Notes under the pieces: generated by a model
Databases searched by the model: none
Seen by the model: only the letters and a program-made list of their open reading frames with translations
Told to the model about the DNA's origin: nothing
Program-made: the position numbers and the translations under genes
Assembly: GCA_963755375.1 (NCBI GenBank)
Contig: CAVWKG010000016.1
Span: forward strand, 2,232,001 to 2,296,000
Origin: Bog-473 sp963755375
GTDB lineage: Bacteria > Actinomycetota > Acidimicrobiia > Acidimicrobiales > RAAP-2
DNA: 64,000 nt
Direction of reading: 5' to 3'
Shown: piece by piece, positions 17,487-26,558 of the stretch
Numbering within the stretch: the first letter of the stretch is position 1
Layout of the letters: every line of letters starts with the position of its first letter

Positions 17487-18215
17487 TCATGAGCCGCCCC
17501 GGCGGCTTCGGGGCGTGGCCCGCTTCCCGCCGGGGGGGCCCTGCGTCGTCGGACGCGTACTGCGGGCGCCCGGCGCTCGTTGTGTCCCGGCAGGTGTGGG
17601 GGGATTCCCGGCAGCCAATCGGGCATGGACCCCGTCCAAAATGGACCGCACGACCAAGTCGAACTCCCTCGTTCCGTCGCGCTCGAGGTTGAATGCGAGA
17701 CGGGCGTTCGGGAAGGAGGACAATGCGCTGTCATCGGGAAGGGTCATCTGGGCGTAGTGCAGCTCGGTCTCCACGAATCCAATGATCGCCGTGGAGCTGG
17801 CCGACGCCGCGAGCAGCGCTGCGTTCAGCTCGAGACCACTCTGCTGCCAGACTCCGAGCCAGCGCTCGGTCATTGGAAAGATCGACGGCGTCCAGACGTC
17901 GTACGCGCTGCGCAGCCGGGCCACCGCCGGATGAGCCAACGTCGTCTCTCGCATCCACCGAGCCATCTCGAAGAGGTCCTCCCGCCACGACCCCGTGGGT
18001 GGTGGCAGCGGGCGCTCGGCAATGGAGGCATCGACCACGAGCGCCACGAGCGCCACCTTGTCCTCCACGTAGTGGTACAGCGCCATCGGCGTGACACCGA
18101 GCTTCTCCGCCACTGCTCGCATTGTGAATCGGGCGGCCCCGCGTTCGTCTGCCACGTCAAGGGACGCTTCCGCGATCTGTTGCCTGGTGAACTCAGCCAT
18201 CGGCTTCTTCGCCAC
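17487..18215 (-). CDS. TetR/AcrR-family transcriptional regulator
   Basis: 242 residues. The N-terminal helix-turn-helix is FTRQQIAEASLDVADERGAARF...MRAVAEKLGVTPMALYHYVEDK, the clear TetR pattern with the recognition helix near residues 42-50. The ligand domain follows, and a disordered Arg/Pro/Gly tail of about 40 residues ends the protein. Start GTG 18215 or Met6 (18200). Transcribed toward the binding-protein gene 170 bases away, so it is a candidate regulator of that gene or of the liv 1 operon. Confidence 0.85.
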   Translation of the reverse strand: MAKKPMAEFTRQQIAEASLDVADERGAARFTMRAVAEKLGVTPMALYHYVEDKVALVALVVDASIAERPLPPPTGSWREDLFEMARWMRETTLAHPAVARLRSAYDVWTPSIFPMTERWLGVWQQSGLELNAALLAASASSTAIIGFVETELHYAQMTLPDDSALSSFPNARLAFNLERDGTREFDLVVRSILDGVHARLAAGNPPTPAGTQRAPGARSTRPTTQGPPGGKRATPRSRRGGS

Positions 18216-18238
18216 CCACAGGGCGACCTCGACTCCGC

Positions 18239-20260
18239 CTACTGAACGACAACCCGCACTCGTCCGAGGTTCTGGACGCGGGCAAACGGTGTCGTCGAGT
18301 CACCCTGCCGCTGAGAGGTTGCGCGCAGAGCCGGGAAATAGGTACCAGGTTCCGAAAACGTATGGACGGACTTGACCGTCACGCTCGAGAAGGCCGAGTC
18401 GGTGTCGTCAAAGGTCTCGGCGATTGGATAGTCGCCGCCGCCTTCGAAGTCCCACTCGGCGTGCACCACGGTTCCCGCTCCAGGGGGAACCGTGATCACC
18501 GCAGAGAATTCGACCGTGCTGCCGATCGCGACATCCACCCTCACGGCACCGTTCGCCGTGAGATGCACGACCGGCTGGATCCCCCGGCGTCCAGAGGCCG
18601 TCGCGGGCACGTGCACCTGCCCGTCGACCACCTCGTAGGTCGTGCTCGGGGGAGGGGCGAGGCCTTTCTCGACCCAATCACTGACATCTCGCAGCGCTTG
18701 CTGCAGCACACCCGTGTAGCTGACGACTCGAGTCGTCCGAGCCGGGCGACGCCCTTTGGGATCGTTGATCGGCGACGTGTGCATGGCGTGGTCGACGAAC
18801 CAGAGTCGGTACGAATCGTCCATACGGGGCCCGAGCGCCGCCTGCACGAGGGTCCTGTACCAGTCGGCCTGCCAGGGTACGGCGGCCTCGTCCATGAGTG
18901 CCTCGATGACGATCATCTTCCCGGCGAACCGGCCGGACTGAATGGATCCGGAGCCCTGGCGCGCGAAGCGGGCGCCCATGAGCCCGGGGCGCTGCGGGTA
19001 CACGGGCACTCCATCGGTCTTGAACTGATTCCACACTGAGAAGTCCGGCGACGGCACCTGGTGGCGGTGGTACGTCTGCGCCGCCAGATAGACGCTGTTG
19101 TCGATCCGGACCTCGTCCCCCGCCCTGAGGCCCTTGAGCGCTTGGAAGTGTGCTTCGCCGAAACCGGTTGTGACCAGATCGCCGATCACGCCGACGATGT
19201 AGAGGACGTGCCCGGCCGCTTCACCACTGGTGATGATCAGGCTGGCTCCCTGGAGATTTCCTCCTGGGAGGCTCTGAATCCGCAAGGCTGCCGGCATCTC
19301 GGACTCGTGGTCGCCGAACATGGCCGACATCGACAGCGGAAGACCCAACTCAGCTGCCTCGGCCGACATCACGATCTTGCTGATGCTTGTCTCGTGCCGG
19401 ACGCGGCTGCGGGCGAGCGACTCTGTCGGGTTGGCGCCCAGGTAGCCCGGCACCTTCCAGAAGTCCTCGAAATATCCGGGGTCCCAGCGCACGATGTTGT
19501 CGATCAGGCTGGAGAAGACGCCGGTGTAGCCCAGCGCGATCCGCTGCACGTCAAACCACGCCCGCGGCGGAAACCCCATCCGCGTGACCTCCGCCAGCGC
19601 CTCGCGCTCCTCATTGTTGAGGCCGCTGAACATGTCACCACTGCCGCCCGGTTCGAGCGCGTCAACAATGTCGGTGAACCTGTCGCGCAGGATCCGAATG
19701 GCATGCGCCTGCACGGTAAAGAGGTTCGGCATGCTCACCGGCGAGCCGTGCACGAACGGCACCGCCCCGTCCCAGACGTCAATCCGGTTCTCGAAGCAAC
19801 TGATCGTCTTGAAGGCGCCCCCGCTCCCGCCGTACACATAGCCAAACGGACGGTGCTCGCCGTACATGTCGGCGGCCAGGACGCGCGAGTACGCCGCTGC
19901 CGCCGCGCTCGCACGAAATCCGGCGATGGTGGAGTCCTCACCTGGGAACATCACCGTCCGCCCCTGGTTCGACTCGACCACGTACGCCCCGCTGGCATGG
20001 GCGAACTCGATCGTCATGCCGATCATCCCTGCCATGACCGAGGGCGCCGCGTGCTCGGTCCCCGATATCGGCATCAGGGGATGGAAGAACCGTCCCTCGT
20101 AGCGTTCGTGCACCGGGAAATAGAACGAGAACCGCGCATCAGTCCCCTCGAACCCACCGTGGACATAGCGGTACCGGTGCGGTTCCTCCCGCCATTCGTC
20201 CACGTCGACGTACGCGACGTCGTACATTGGGTCTCTAGAACCGGTGACAGTGCGGCCCAC
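18239..20260 (-). CDS. large alpha/beta-hydrolase-like protein with C-terminal PKD-like domain
   Basis: 673 residues. The central part holds a serine-hydrolase elbow, YVYGGSGGAFKTISCFE (about residue 143), and ends with FVDHAMHTSP, where the catalytic His could lie. The organisation (elbow far from the N-terminus, large insert) recalls the tannase/feruloyl-esterase relatives. The last 90 residues, VEFSAVITVPPGAG...HAEWDFEGGGDYP...SVHTFSEPGTYFPALRA, match a PKD fold (W-D-F/G-D-G and H-x-Y-x-x-P-G-x-Y). Oddly, PKD domains are usually extracellular, but no signal peptide is present. GTG 20260 has AGGGGGCGG upstream; Met12 is an alternative. Substrate unknown; an ester or ether of a plant or aromatic compound is a guess. 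Confidence 0.65.
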   Translation of the reverse strand: MGRTVTGSRDPMYDVAYVDVDEWREEPHRYRYVHGGFEGTDARFSFYFPVHERYEGRFFHPLMPISGTEHAAPSVMAGMIGMTIEFAHASGAYVVESNQGRTVMFPGEDSTIAGFRASAAAAAYSRVLAADMYGEHRPFGYVYGGSGGAFKTISCFENRIDVWDGAVPFVHGSPVSMPNLFTVQAHAIRILRDRFTDIVDALEPGGSGDMFSGLNNEEREALAEVTRMGFPPRAWFDVQRIALGYTGVFSSLIDNIVRWDPGYFEDFWKVPGYLGANPTESLARSRVRHETSISKIVMSAEAAELGLPLSMSAMFGDHESEMPAALRIQSLPGGNLQGASLIITSGEAAGHVLYIVGVIGDLVTTGFGEAHFQALKGLRAGDEVRIDNSVYLAAQTYHRHQVPSPDFSVWNQFKTDGVPVYPQRPGLMGARFARQGSGSIQSGRFAGKMIVIEALMDEAAVPWQADWYRTLVQAALGPRMDDSYRLWFVDHAMHTSPINDPKGRRPARTTRVVSYTGVLQQALRDVSDWVEKGLAPPPSTTYEVVDGQVHVPATASGRRGIQPVVHLTANGAVRVDVAIGSTVEFSAVITVPPGAGTVVHAEWDFEGGGDYPIAETFDDTDSAFSSVTVKSVHTFSEPGTYFPALRATSQRQGDSTTPFARVQNLGRVRVVVQ

Positions 20261-20469
20261 GTCACCGCCCCCTGGCAGCAGCGGAAATCGGGACGACGGG
20301 CGACCGATTTCCGTCGGTCCGCGAACCCTCTGCGCGCATGGCCCCGGCCCTCCCCCGTCAGCAGGGATGGACGGGCGCCTGCCGACTCGTGTACAGCTAC
20401 TCGTCTACAGCATATAGATGCAGGCGTCAACGTGTCGGGCGGGAGACCGGAGTGTTCCCGCGAGCAGAC

Positions 20470-21672
20470 TCAGGCGGCGAAGGGCACTTTCATCGCTTCG
20501 GCGAGGTTGCCGCCCATGACCCGAGCCATCTCGTCGTGCGTCAATCCCTCGAGCTCGTCCACGTAGGACAGCGGCTCGGACATCCCCTCAATGTGTGGGT
20601 AGTCAGATCCGAAGACGACGCGATCCACGCCCACGAGGTCGATCAGCCCGCGGGGGTCCTCCTCATGGAACGGGTGGATCCAGATGTTGCGCTTGAGCAC
20701 CATGAGTGGGTCCTCGTCGTAGAGGGCGGGCTCGTGGGCGTAGGACTGGCCGATGGCCTCAATGAACGGACGCACCCAGCCCGAACCGTTCTCCACGGGC
20801 AGGATCCGCAGCGTCGGGAAGCGGGTGAGGAGCCCGTGACCGATCAGCGACGCGACGGTGTCGAAGATCCCCCGGCCCTGCGTGTGCATGATGTCCATGA
20901 AAGCCGACTTGCCGGCGAAGGGGAGATGCTCACCTTCAGGCTTTCCCTCCCACTGGTTGTAGTAGCGGGTGAGACCGTCGTCGGACGCGTGCAGGCCAAC
21001 CGTGATGTCGAGCTCGGCGACCCGCTGCCAGAACGGGTCGAATTCGGGCAGCGCGAACGACCTCGTCCCCTCGAAGCCGGGCACAGGGGCCGGGCGGATC
21101 AGGATGATCTTGGCTCCCCGCTCGTAGACCCACTCGAGTTCCTTGATGGCCTCGCTGACGATCGGCAGCGTGATCACCGGCGTCGGGAAAATTCGCCCTT
21201 CGTAGTTGAAGGTCCAGTGCTCGTGCATCCACTGGTTCAGCGCGTGCACCACGATATGCGTGGCCCTCGGGTCCATGCTCAGCCGCTCTTCGAGCAAGCT
21301 GGCAAGTGTCGGCCACATGAGTGCCCGGTCGATGCCGAGCTCGTCCATGAGGGCGAGGCGCGGCTCCGGCGAGAAGAAGGCCTCGGGCGACCGGATGGGG
21401 TCGCCCATCAGTTCCCGGCGGGTCTTGCCCTCGGGGTTGCCGTGCTTGAAGAGCTCCTCCGACGCACCCGGGCGGCCGACGACATTGAACGTCGGGTTCG
21501 GGATGTACTCCGAGATGACGTTGCGCACGGCGATCTTGGTCCGCCCGTTGACCTCGACGTACCTGACCAACCCGGAGTATTCGGGCGGGAGGAACTTCGT
21601 GAAGGCGTCCGTCTTCTCGTACATGTGGTTGTCGGCGTCGAACACCGGAAAGTCGACAATGGGCTTTGGCAT
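20470..21672 (-). CDS. amidohydrolase-2 family metal-dependent hydrolase/decarboxylase
   Basis: 400 residues of the amidohydrolase-2 (ACMSD-like) family. The N-terminal metal motif is FDADNHMYE (D-x-D-x-H variant), with LIRPAPVP, LHASDDG and the late VVFGSDYPHIEGM containing the catalytic Asp. The start ATG 21672 follows GGAGG by 4 bases. It is a close paralogue of the protein at 60040-61242 (same 400-residue length, shared strings such as GNPEGK/GNPDGK, NPTF, ASLLEER and RPAPVPGF). Members of this group act on ring-cleavage or CoA-linked intermediates in steroid and aromatic degradation; the substrate is unknown. A copy of the ACGTC-core motif lies upstream (21735-21750). Confidence 0.85.
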   Translation of the reverse strand: MPKPIVDFPVFDADNHMYEKTDAFTKFLPPEYSGLVRYVEVNGRTKIAVRNVISEYIPNPTFNVVGRPGASEELFKHGNPEGKTRRELMGDPIRSPEAFFSPEPRLALMDELGIDRALMWPTLASLLEERLSMDPRATHIVVHALNQWMHEHWTFNYEGRIFPTPVITLPIVSEAIKELEWVYERGAKIILIRPAPVPGFEGTRSFALPEFDPFWQRVAELDITVGLHASDDGLTRYYNQWEGKPEGEHLPFAGKSAFMDIMHTQGRGIFDTVASLIGHGLLTRFPTLRILPVENGSGWVRPFIEAIGQSYAHEPALYDEDPLMVLKRNIWIHPFHEEDPRGLIDLVGVDRVVFGSDYPHIEGMSEPLSYVDELEGLTHDEMARVMGGNLAEAMKVPFAA

Positions 21673-21734
21673 GGCCACCTCCGTGATGACAGAACCGCTG
21701 CGCCAACGCATTCACGCTGCCCGCGGTCCTGTTT

Positions 21735-21750
21735 TCAACTTCGACGTCAA
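21735..21750 (-). promoter_or_regulatory. ACGTC-core motif, copy 1 (upstream of amidohydrolase)
   Basis: TCAACTTCGACGTCAA on the plus strand (TTGACGTCGAAGTTGA on the minus strand), 63 bases upstream of the amidohydrolase ATG. It matches the copy upstream of the paralogous gene (61263-61278) at ACGTCAATAT and the flanking ACTKCG. It also lies in the region upstream of the uronate isomerase, so control of either gene is possible. Confidence 0.6.
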
Positions 21751-21818
21751 TATTATGGGATGAAGGGTGCCGACGCCCAATTCCGCTTTCCCGGCCAGGT
21801 GGCACGTGTTTTCCCTCC

Positions 21819-21834
21819 ATGCAAAGCTTTGCAT
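21819..21834 (+). promoter_or_regulatory. 16-bp perfect palindromic operator before the uronate isomerase gene
   Basis: ATGCAAAGCTTTGCAT is a perfect 16-bp palindrome ending 3 bases before the GTG start of uxaC. The identical 16 bases recur at 47252-47267, 64 bases before a GH1 glycosidase gene. In a GC-rich genome two identical copies in front of sugar genes point to one regulator, most simply the LacI-type protein encoded at 25546-26514. Confidence 0.75.
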
Positions 21835-21837
21835 CGA

Positions 21838-23244
21838 GTGCTGAACCAGGACCGCCTCCTCCCGCCCGATCCGGGGATCCGGCCGATCGCCCGTGCCCTG
21901 TACGAGCAGACGAAGGCGCTGCCCATCGTGAGCCCGCACGGCCATTGCGACCCGGCGTCGCTGGCTCTCGACACCCCGTTCAGTGATCCGGCCACCGAGC
22001 TGGTCACCAAGGACCACTATGTCCTTCGCCTGCTCTACAGCCAGGGCGTGCCCCTCGAGTCGCTCGGAGTACAGCCCCTCGAGAACGCGCCGGTGAAGGT
22101 GGACGCGAGACAGGTGTGGCGGGAGTTCGGCTCCCGGTACCACCACTTTCGGGGGACACCCTCGAAGCTCTGGCTCGACCACACGCTGCAGGAGGTCTTG
22201 GGCGTGACGACGCCGCTGCGAGCGGACACGACCGACGCCGTGTACGACGAGGTCTCGGCCCGGTTCGCGCAAGGGGCCTTCAGACCGCGCGCACTCTTCG
22301 AACGATTCGGGATCGAATTCCTCGCCACGACCGAAGGTGCGCTCGACGTCCTGCAGTCGCACGCCCGGCTCCGCCATTCCGGCTGGACCGGACGCGTCGT
22401 CCCCACCTTTCGCCCCGATGACGTCGTCGATCCGGACCGGGCCGGCTTCCTCCCTCACGTCGTCGAACTCGGAGAGCTCACCGGGGCTGACACCTCGACC
22501 TGGCCCGGATATCTGGACGCGCTGCGGATCCGGCGTGCTTCCTTCATCGCGGCGGGGGCCACCGCCTCTGACCACGGCCACCCCTCACCCGTCACGGCGG
22601 ATCTGACACCTCGCGACGCAGAAGACCTCTTCGTGCGCATCGTCACCGGAAAGGCGCGGCCAGGCGACTCCGAGATGTTCCGCGGTCAGATGCTGGTCGA
22701 AATGGCGGCAATGAGCCTGGACGACGGCCTCGTGGTGCAGATCCACGCCGGCGCGTGGCGGGATCACAACCCGGCCTTGGCCGCCCGTTTCGGCCCTGAC
22801 AAGGGGGCCGACATCCCGAGAGCGGTGAACTACGTGAGCGGCCTCAAGCCGCTGCTCGACCGGTTCGGCAACGAGCCCGCGCTCACGGTTGTCGTGTACA
22901 CCCTCGACGAGACCACCTACAGCCGGGAGCTCGCCCCTCTCGCAGGGCACTACCCCGCGCTGCGGCTCGGACCTCCGTGGTGGTTCTATGACAGCCCGGA
23001 GGGCATCCGGCGCTTCTATCAGTCCGTCATCGAGACGGCGGGCTTCGCCAATACCGTCGGGTTCAACGACGATGCCCGATCCCTGCTGACCATTCCCGCC
23101 CGCCACGACGTGGCCCGTCGGTTGAATGCCGGCTACCTGGCCGGGCTGGTCGCCGAGCACCGACTGACGGAAGAGGACGCGTCCGAGATCGCCGACGACC
23201 TCGCCTGTACTCTCGCCCGCCGGGCCTTCCGAGTGGACGGATGA
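21838..23244 (+). CDS. uxaC: uronate (glucuronate) isomerase
   Basis: 468 residues, the usual length of UxaC (about 470). It has the metal-binding HGHCDP near residue 30, the internal VTADLTPRDAEDLF, VQIHAGAWRDHNPAL, LGPPWWFYDSPEGIRRF and the late GFNDDARSLLTIPARHDVARR. The enzyme isomerises D-glucuronate to D-fructuronate (or galacturonate to tagaturonate). GTG 21838 is preferred over ATG 21760 because it gives the family length and begins after the operator. The stop overlaps the kinase-like gene as ATGA. First gene of the glucuronide cluster; likely repressed at the palindrome just upstream. Confidence 0.92.
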   Translation: MLNQDRLLPPDPGIRPIARALYEQTKALPIVSPHGHCDPASLALDTPFSDPATELVTKDHYVLRLLYSQGVPLESLGVQPLENAPVKVDARQVWREFGSRYHHFRGTPSKLWLDHTLQEVLGVTTPLRADTTDAVYDEVSARFAQGAFRPRALFERFGIEFLATTEGALDVLQSHARLRHSGWTGRVVPTFRPDDVVDPDRAGFLPHVVELGELTGADTSTWPGYLDALRIRRASFIAAGATASDHGHPSPVTADLTPRDAEDLFVRIVTGKARPGDSEMFRGQMLVEMAAMSLDDGLVVQIHAGAWRDHNPALAARFGPDKGADIPRAVNYVSGLKPLLDRFGNEPALTVVVYTLDETTYSRELAPLAGHYPALRLGPPWWFYDSPEGIRRFYQSVIETAGFANTVGFNDDARSLLTIPARHDVARRLNAGYLAGLVAEHRLTEEDASEIADDLACTLARRAFRVDG

Positions 23245-23747
23245 AGCAGGTGGTGCTCGTCGGCCTGATGGGATCCGGGAAATCGACAGTCGGTGCGCTC
23301 GTGGCGCCGCGCACCGGACGGGTGTTCGTGGACGTCGACGTCGTGATTGCTGCCCACACGGGCAAGACCGTCCGGGAGATCTGGGAGGAGGGTGGCGAGG
23401 TCGCGTACCGGCACCTCGAATCGGAAGCCGTGCTGCGAGTGTTGCGCGACCCCACGCCGGCCGTGCTGGCCGCGCCCGGAGGCGCGGTGCTCGATCCTGT
23501 CGTGCGCGCCGCCCTCGCCGATTGCATCGTGGTCTGGCTGCGGGCGAGGCCGACGACACTGGCGGGTCGGGTCCGTCCTGGAGATCACCGGCCGCTCCTC
23601 GGGGACCGGCCGGCCGAGACCCTGGCCGCCATGGTCGACGCGCGGTCTGACCTCTACCGGCAGGTGGCGACCACGACGGTTGACGCGGACGACCTGACTC
23701 CAGACGCCATCGCTGACGTTGTGGTCAGACTGCTGGCGGACGCATAG
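23241..23747 (+). CDS. shikimate-kinase-like small P-loop kinase (role in uronate pathway suspected)
   Basis: 168 residues. P-loop GLMGSGKST (residues 8-16), FVDVDVVI as the substrate Asp, EVAYRHLE as the F/Y-R-x-x-E shikimate-site Arg, PGGAV, DHRPLL in the lid and RSDLYRQVA at the C-terminus: all shikimate kinase hallmarks. Yet it lies inside the glucuronide cluster, with ATGA overlap to uxaC, and no other aro gene is near. Gluconokinases share the same fold. I infer that it may phosphorylate gluconate or another sugar acid formed downstream of uxaC; a true shikimate kinase placed here by chance remains possible, because the shikimate-binding residues are intact. Confidence 0.7.
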   Translation: MKQVVLVGLMGSGKSTVGALVAPRTGRVFVDVDVVIAAHTGKTVREIWEEGGEVAYRHLESEAVLRVLRDPTPAVLAAPGGAVLDPVVRAALADCIVVWLRARPTTLAGRVRPGDHRPLLGDRPAETLAAMVDARSDLYRQVATTTVDADDLTPDAIADVVVRLLADA

Positions 23748-23768
23748 CCCAACGAACGGGGAGACACG

Positions 23769-25553
23769 ATGCTGCGACCGCAGGACACCACGACGCGCGA
23801 GACCAAGCGACTCGACGGCCTCTGGACCTTCACCCTCGACGCGACCGGGGCCGGCCGGGCCGAACGCTGGTGGCGCACCACTCTGCCCGACGCCCGACGA
23901 ATGCCGGTCCCGAGCAGTTTCAACGACGTCCTCGTGGACCCGCAGGTGCACGATCACGTGGGCGACGTGTGGTACCAGCGTCCGGTCTTCATCCCCCGCG
24001 GTTGGGTCGGACAGCGTGTCGTCCTGCGCTTCGATGCAGCCACGCACCGCGCCGCGGCGTGGATCGGGAACACGCTCGTCGCCGAGCACGAGGGGGGCTA
24101 CACGCCGTTCGAAGGCGAGGTCAGCGCCTTCGTCAGCCCAGGTGAGGAATGCCGTCTCACCGTCGTGGTCAACAACGAACTCACGTGGCAGTCCATCCCA
24201 CCCGGCGTAGTCGAGGTGCTGCCGAACGGAACTCGGCGACAGCGGCAGTATCATGACTTCTTCAATTACGCGGGCCTGCACCGCAGTGTCTGGTTGTACA
24301 CGACGCCGATCTCTCGCATTGACGACATCACGGTCATGACGGACATCGACGAGGGGACAGGAGTCGTCCGGTACTCCGCGGATGTCGAAAGCGGCGGTGC
24401 CGCCCTCGTCCGGGTGCGGCTCCATGATGCCGAGGGCGCTGTGGTCGCCGCAGCGGACGGCGCCGAGGGTGCACTCCGTGTGCCCAAGCCGGAGCTGTGG
24501 GGACCGGGGCGCGGGTACCTCTACGAGCTCGAGACCGAACTGACCGCCGATGAGGTCGTTGTCGACCGCTACACGTTGCCAGTCGGCATCCGCACCGTTC
24601 GGGTCGAAGGGACGCAGTTCCTCATCAATGACGAGCCCTTCTACTTCCGGGGCTTCGGGAAGCACGAGGATCTCAATGTCCACGGCCGCGGCCACGACGA
24701 TGCCGCCATGGTGCACGACTTCTCCTTGCTCTCCTGGATCGGCGCCAATTCGTTTCGAACCTCCCACTACCCCTATGCGGAAGAGGTGCTCGACCATGCC
24801 GACCGGATGGGCATCGTGGTCATCGACGAGACGGCGGCGGTCGGGCTCAACCTCGGCGTGGGTGGCGGCCTGTTCCTCGGCGGGCCGAAGACGACCTACT
24901 CCGAGGAGACCATCGGTTCTGCCACACAGCTCGTACACCGCCAGGCCATCGAGGAGCTCATTGCACGGGACAGGAACCATCCGTGTGTCGTCCTGTGGAG
25001 CCTGGCCAACGAGCCGGAGTCCCACACCGATCCCGCCCGGACATACTTCGAGCCCTTGTTCGAGGCAGCCAGGAGCGCGGACCCCAGTCGGCCCGTCGGA
25101 TTCGTCAACATGATGTTCGCGCTCCCCGACACCTGCACCGTGAGCGCGCTGGCGGACGTCGTCATGATCAACCGCTACTACGGGTGGTACGTCGAACCGG
25201 GCGACCTCGATGCGGCGGAGCGGGGGCTGGAGGCCGAGCTGAAGGCATGGGCCACGAGGTACGGAAAGCCCATCATCGTGACCGAGTACGGAGCCGACAC
25301 GATGTCCGGCCTCCATACGACCGAGGCGAGCGTGTGGAGCGAGGAGTACCAGGTGGCGTTGCTCGAGACGTATCACCGCGTGTTCGACCGCACGGAGGCG
25401 GTCGTCGGCGAGCACGTCTGGAACTTCGCGGATTTCGCCACCGGGCCGTCGTTCATGCGCGTCGACGGCAACAAGAAGGGCGTGTTCACCCGGGACCGGC
25501 GGCCGAAAATGGCCGCGCATGACCTGCGGAGGCGCTGGCTTGGCGCTACCTAG
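23769..25553 (+). CDS. uidA: beta-glucuronidase (GH2)
   Basis: 594 residues, close to E. coli GusA (603). Domains in order: jelly-roll (DGLWTFTLD, VWYQRPVFIP), Ig-like, and TIM barrel. The acid/base Glu lies in WSLANEPESH, the nucleophile in VTEYGAD, and NKKGVFTR carries the N-x-K motif that recognises the glucuronate carboxylate. It releases glucuronate from glucuronides; no signal peptide is present, so the substrate must be imported. ATG 23769 has GGGGAGACACG upstream. The end overlaps the convergent LacI gene by 8 bp. Confidence 0.92.
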   Translation: MLRPQDTTTRETKRLDGLWTFTLDATGAGRAERWWRTTLPDARRMPVPSSFNDVLVDPQVHDHVGDVWYQRPVFIPRGWVGQRVVLRFDAATHRAAAWIGNTLVAEHEGGYTPFEGEVSAFVSPGEECRLTVVVNNELTWQSIPPGVVEVLPNGTRRQRQYHDFFNYAGLHRSVWLYTTPISRIDDITVMTDIDEGTGVVRYSADVESGGAALVRVRLHDAEGAVVAAADGAEGALRVPKPELWGPGRGYLYELETELTADEVVVDRYTLPVGIRTVRVEGTQFLINDEPFYFRGFGKHEDLNVHGRGHDDAAMVHDFSLLSWIGANSFRTSHYPYAEEVLDHADRMGIVVIDETAAVGLNLGVGGGLFLGGPKTTYSEETIGSATQLVHRQAIEELIARDRNHPCVVLWSLANEPESHTDPARTYFEPLFEAARSADPSRPVGFVNMMFALPDTCTVSALADVVMINRYYGWYVEPGDLDAAERGLEAELKAWATRYGKPIIVTEYGADTMSGLHTTEASVWSEEYQVALLETYHRVFDRTEAVVGEHVWNFADFATGPSFMRVDGNKKGVFTRDRRPKMAAHDLRRRWLGAT

Positions 25554-26514
25554 CCCGTGCCGTCGAATGCCTGACGACAAACTCACCGAAGAGCTCCTTC
25601 GTCGAAGGGGTCTCGCTGAGCATGGCGACGGCCAACGCACCGACGTCGCTGGTCGGCAGGCTGATGGTCGTCAGGGGAGGCGCCACCATGGCCGCCATCG
25701 GCACATCGTCGAACCCCACGACGCTGATGTCGTCGGGGACGGAGATACCGAGGTTGGTCAGCCCGGCGAGGATCCCAAGGGCCATCTGGTCGTTGAAGGC
25801 GAGGACCGCGGACACGCCGCTCTCGACGAGCTGCGGCACGACGGCTGCCGTGGCCTCAAACGTGGGCTCCGCCACCGTGAGCTCGACCACTTCCATGCCG
25901 CTGGTCCCGCTGGAACGCCGCACAGCGGTCCGGCGCTCCCCCGCCGCCCACGATCCGCTTGGTCCACCCACATAGGCCAGGCGCGTGTGCCCGAGCGCGC
26001 CCAGATGGTGCAGAGCCTCGGCCACGGCCGGTGCGGTCCGGAGCAGGATGGAGGCGTGCTCACGCACGGGCCGATTCACGAAGACCGCCGGGGTGGAAGC
26101 GAGAGCGTCCAGCGCACGATGGAGCCGACGCGGCGAGACAATGATGAACCCGTCGACCTCCCGGGACAGGGACCGTACGGCCCGGACCTCCTCGTCCGGG
26201 TGCTCACCAGTATCCACGAGCAGCACCTGCAGATCACCTTGTCGGGCCGATCGCTCCACCGATCGCACCAGGGACGCGAAGTGCGGATTGGTGATGTCGG
26301 GCACGATCACCGCTATGTTGCCCGTCCGTCCGGTGATCAAGCCGCGGGCGGCACGGTTCGGCACGAAACCGAGAGCCCTGACCGCCGCTTCGACCCTGCG
26401 CCGGGTTTCCGGCGCGACCTTCTCGGGGTCATTGATGGTGCGCGACACCGTTGCCGCGTGCACGCCGGCGCGCAAGGCAACGTCAAGGATCGTCGCTCGC
26501 TGCCTGCGCTGCAC
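25546..26514 (-). CDS. LacI-family transcriptional regulator of the glucuronide cluster
   Basis: 322 residues. LacI helix-turn-helix ATILDVALRAGVHAATVSRT and hinge helix NRAARGLITGR are followed by the periplasmic-binding-like effector domain (IAVIVPDITNPHF...VVGFDDVPMA). Divergent from the dehydrogenase gene and convergent with uidA, so it sits in the middle of the glucuronide genes and is their likely repressor, with a uronate or aldonate as effector (inference). Candidate sites are the ATGCAAAGCTTTGCAT palindromes and the CAACCGCAACGGTTG repeat in its own upstream region. Confidence 0.88.
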   Translation of the reverse strand: MQRRQRATILDVALRAGVHAATVSRTINDPEKVAPETRRRVEAAVRALGFVPNRAARGLITGRTGNIAVIVPDITNPHFASLVRSVERSARQGDLQVLLVDTGEHPDEEVRAVRSLSREVDGFIIVSPRRLHRALDALASTPAVFVNRPVREHASILLRTAPAVAEALHHLGALGHTRLAYVGGPSGSWAAGERRTAVRRSSGTSGMEVVELTVAEPTFEATAAVVPQLVESGVSAVLAFNDQMALGILAGLTNLGISVPDDISVVGFDDVPMAAMVAPPLTTISLPTSDVGALAVAMLSETPSTKELFGEFVVRHSTARAR

Positions 26515-26558
26515 GGCGGCCGACCCTACACGGCGGCCCGTGGGCTGCGAGGGAACGG

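Noticed and set aside
20338..21837. Long N-terminal extension of the uronate isomerase frame
   Set aside because: The extension lies antisense to the amidohydrolase gene and lacks family-like sequence; GTG 21838 gives the known family length.
23133..25640. 835-codon minus-strand frame opposite uidA
   Set aside because: Antisense shadow of a highly recognisable beta-glucuronidase; composition (His, Val, Gly, Arg rich) is that of a GC-rich reverse frame.
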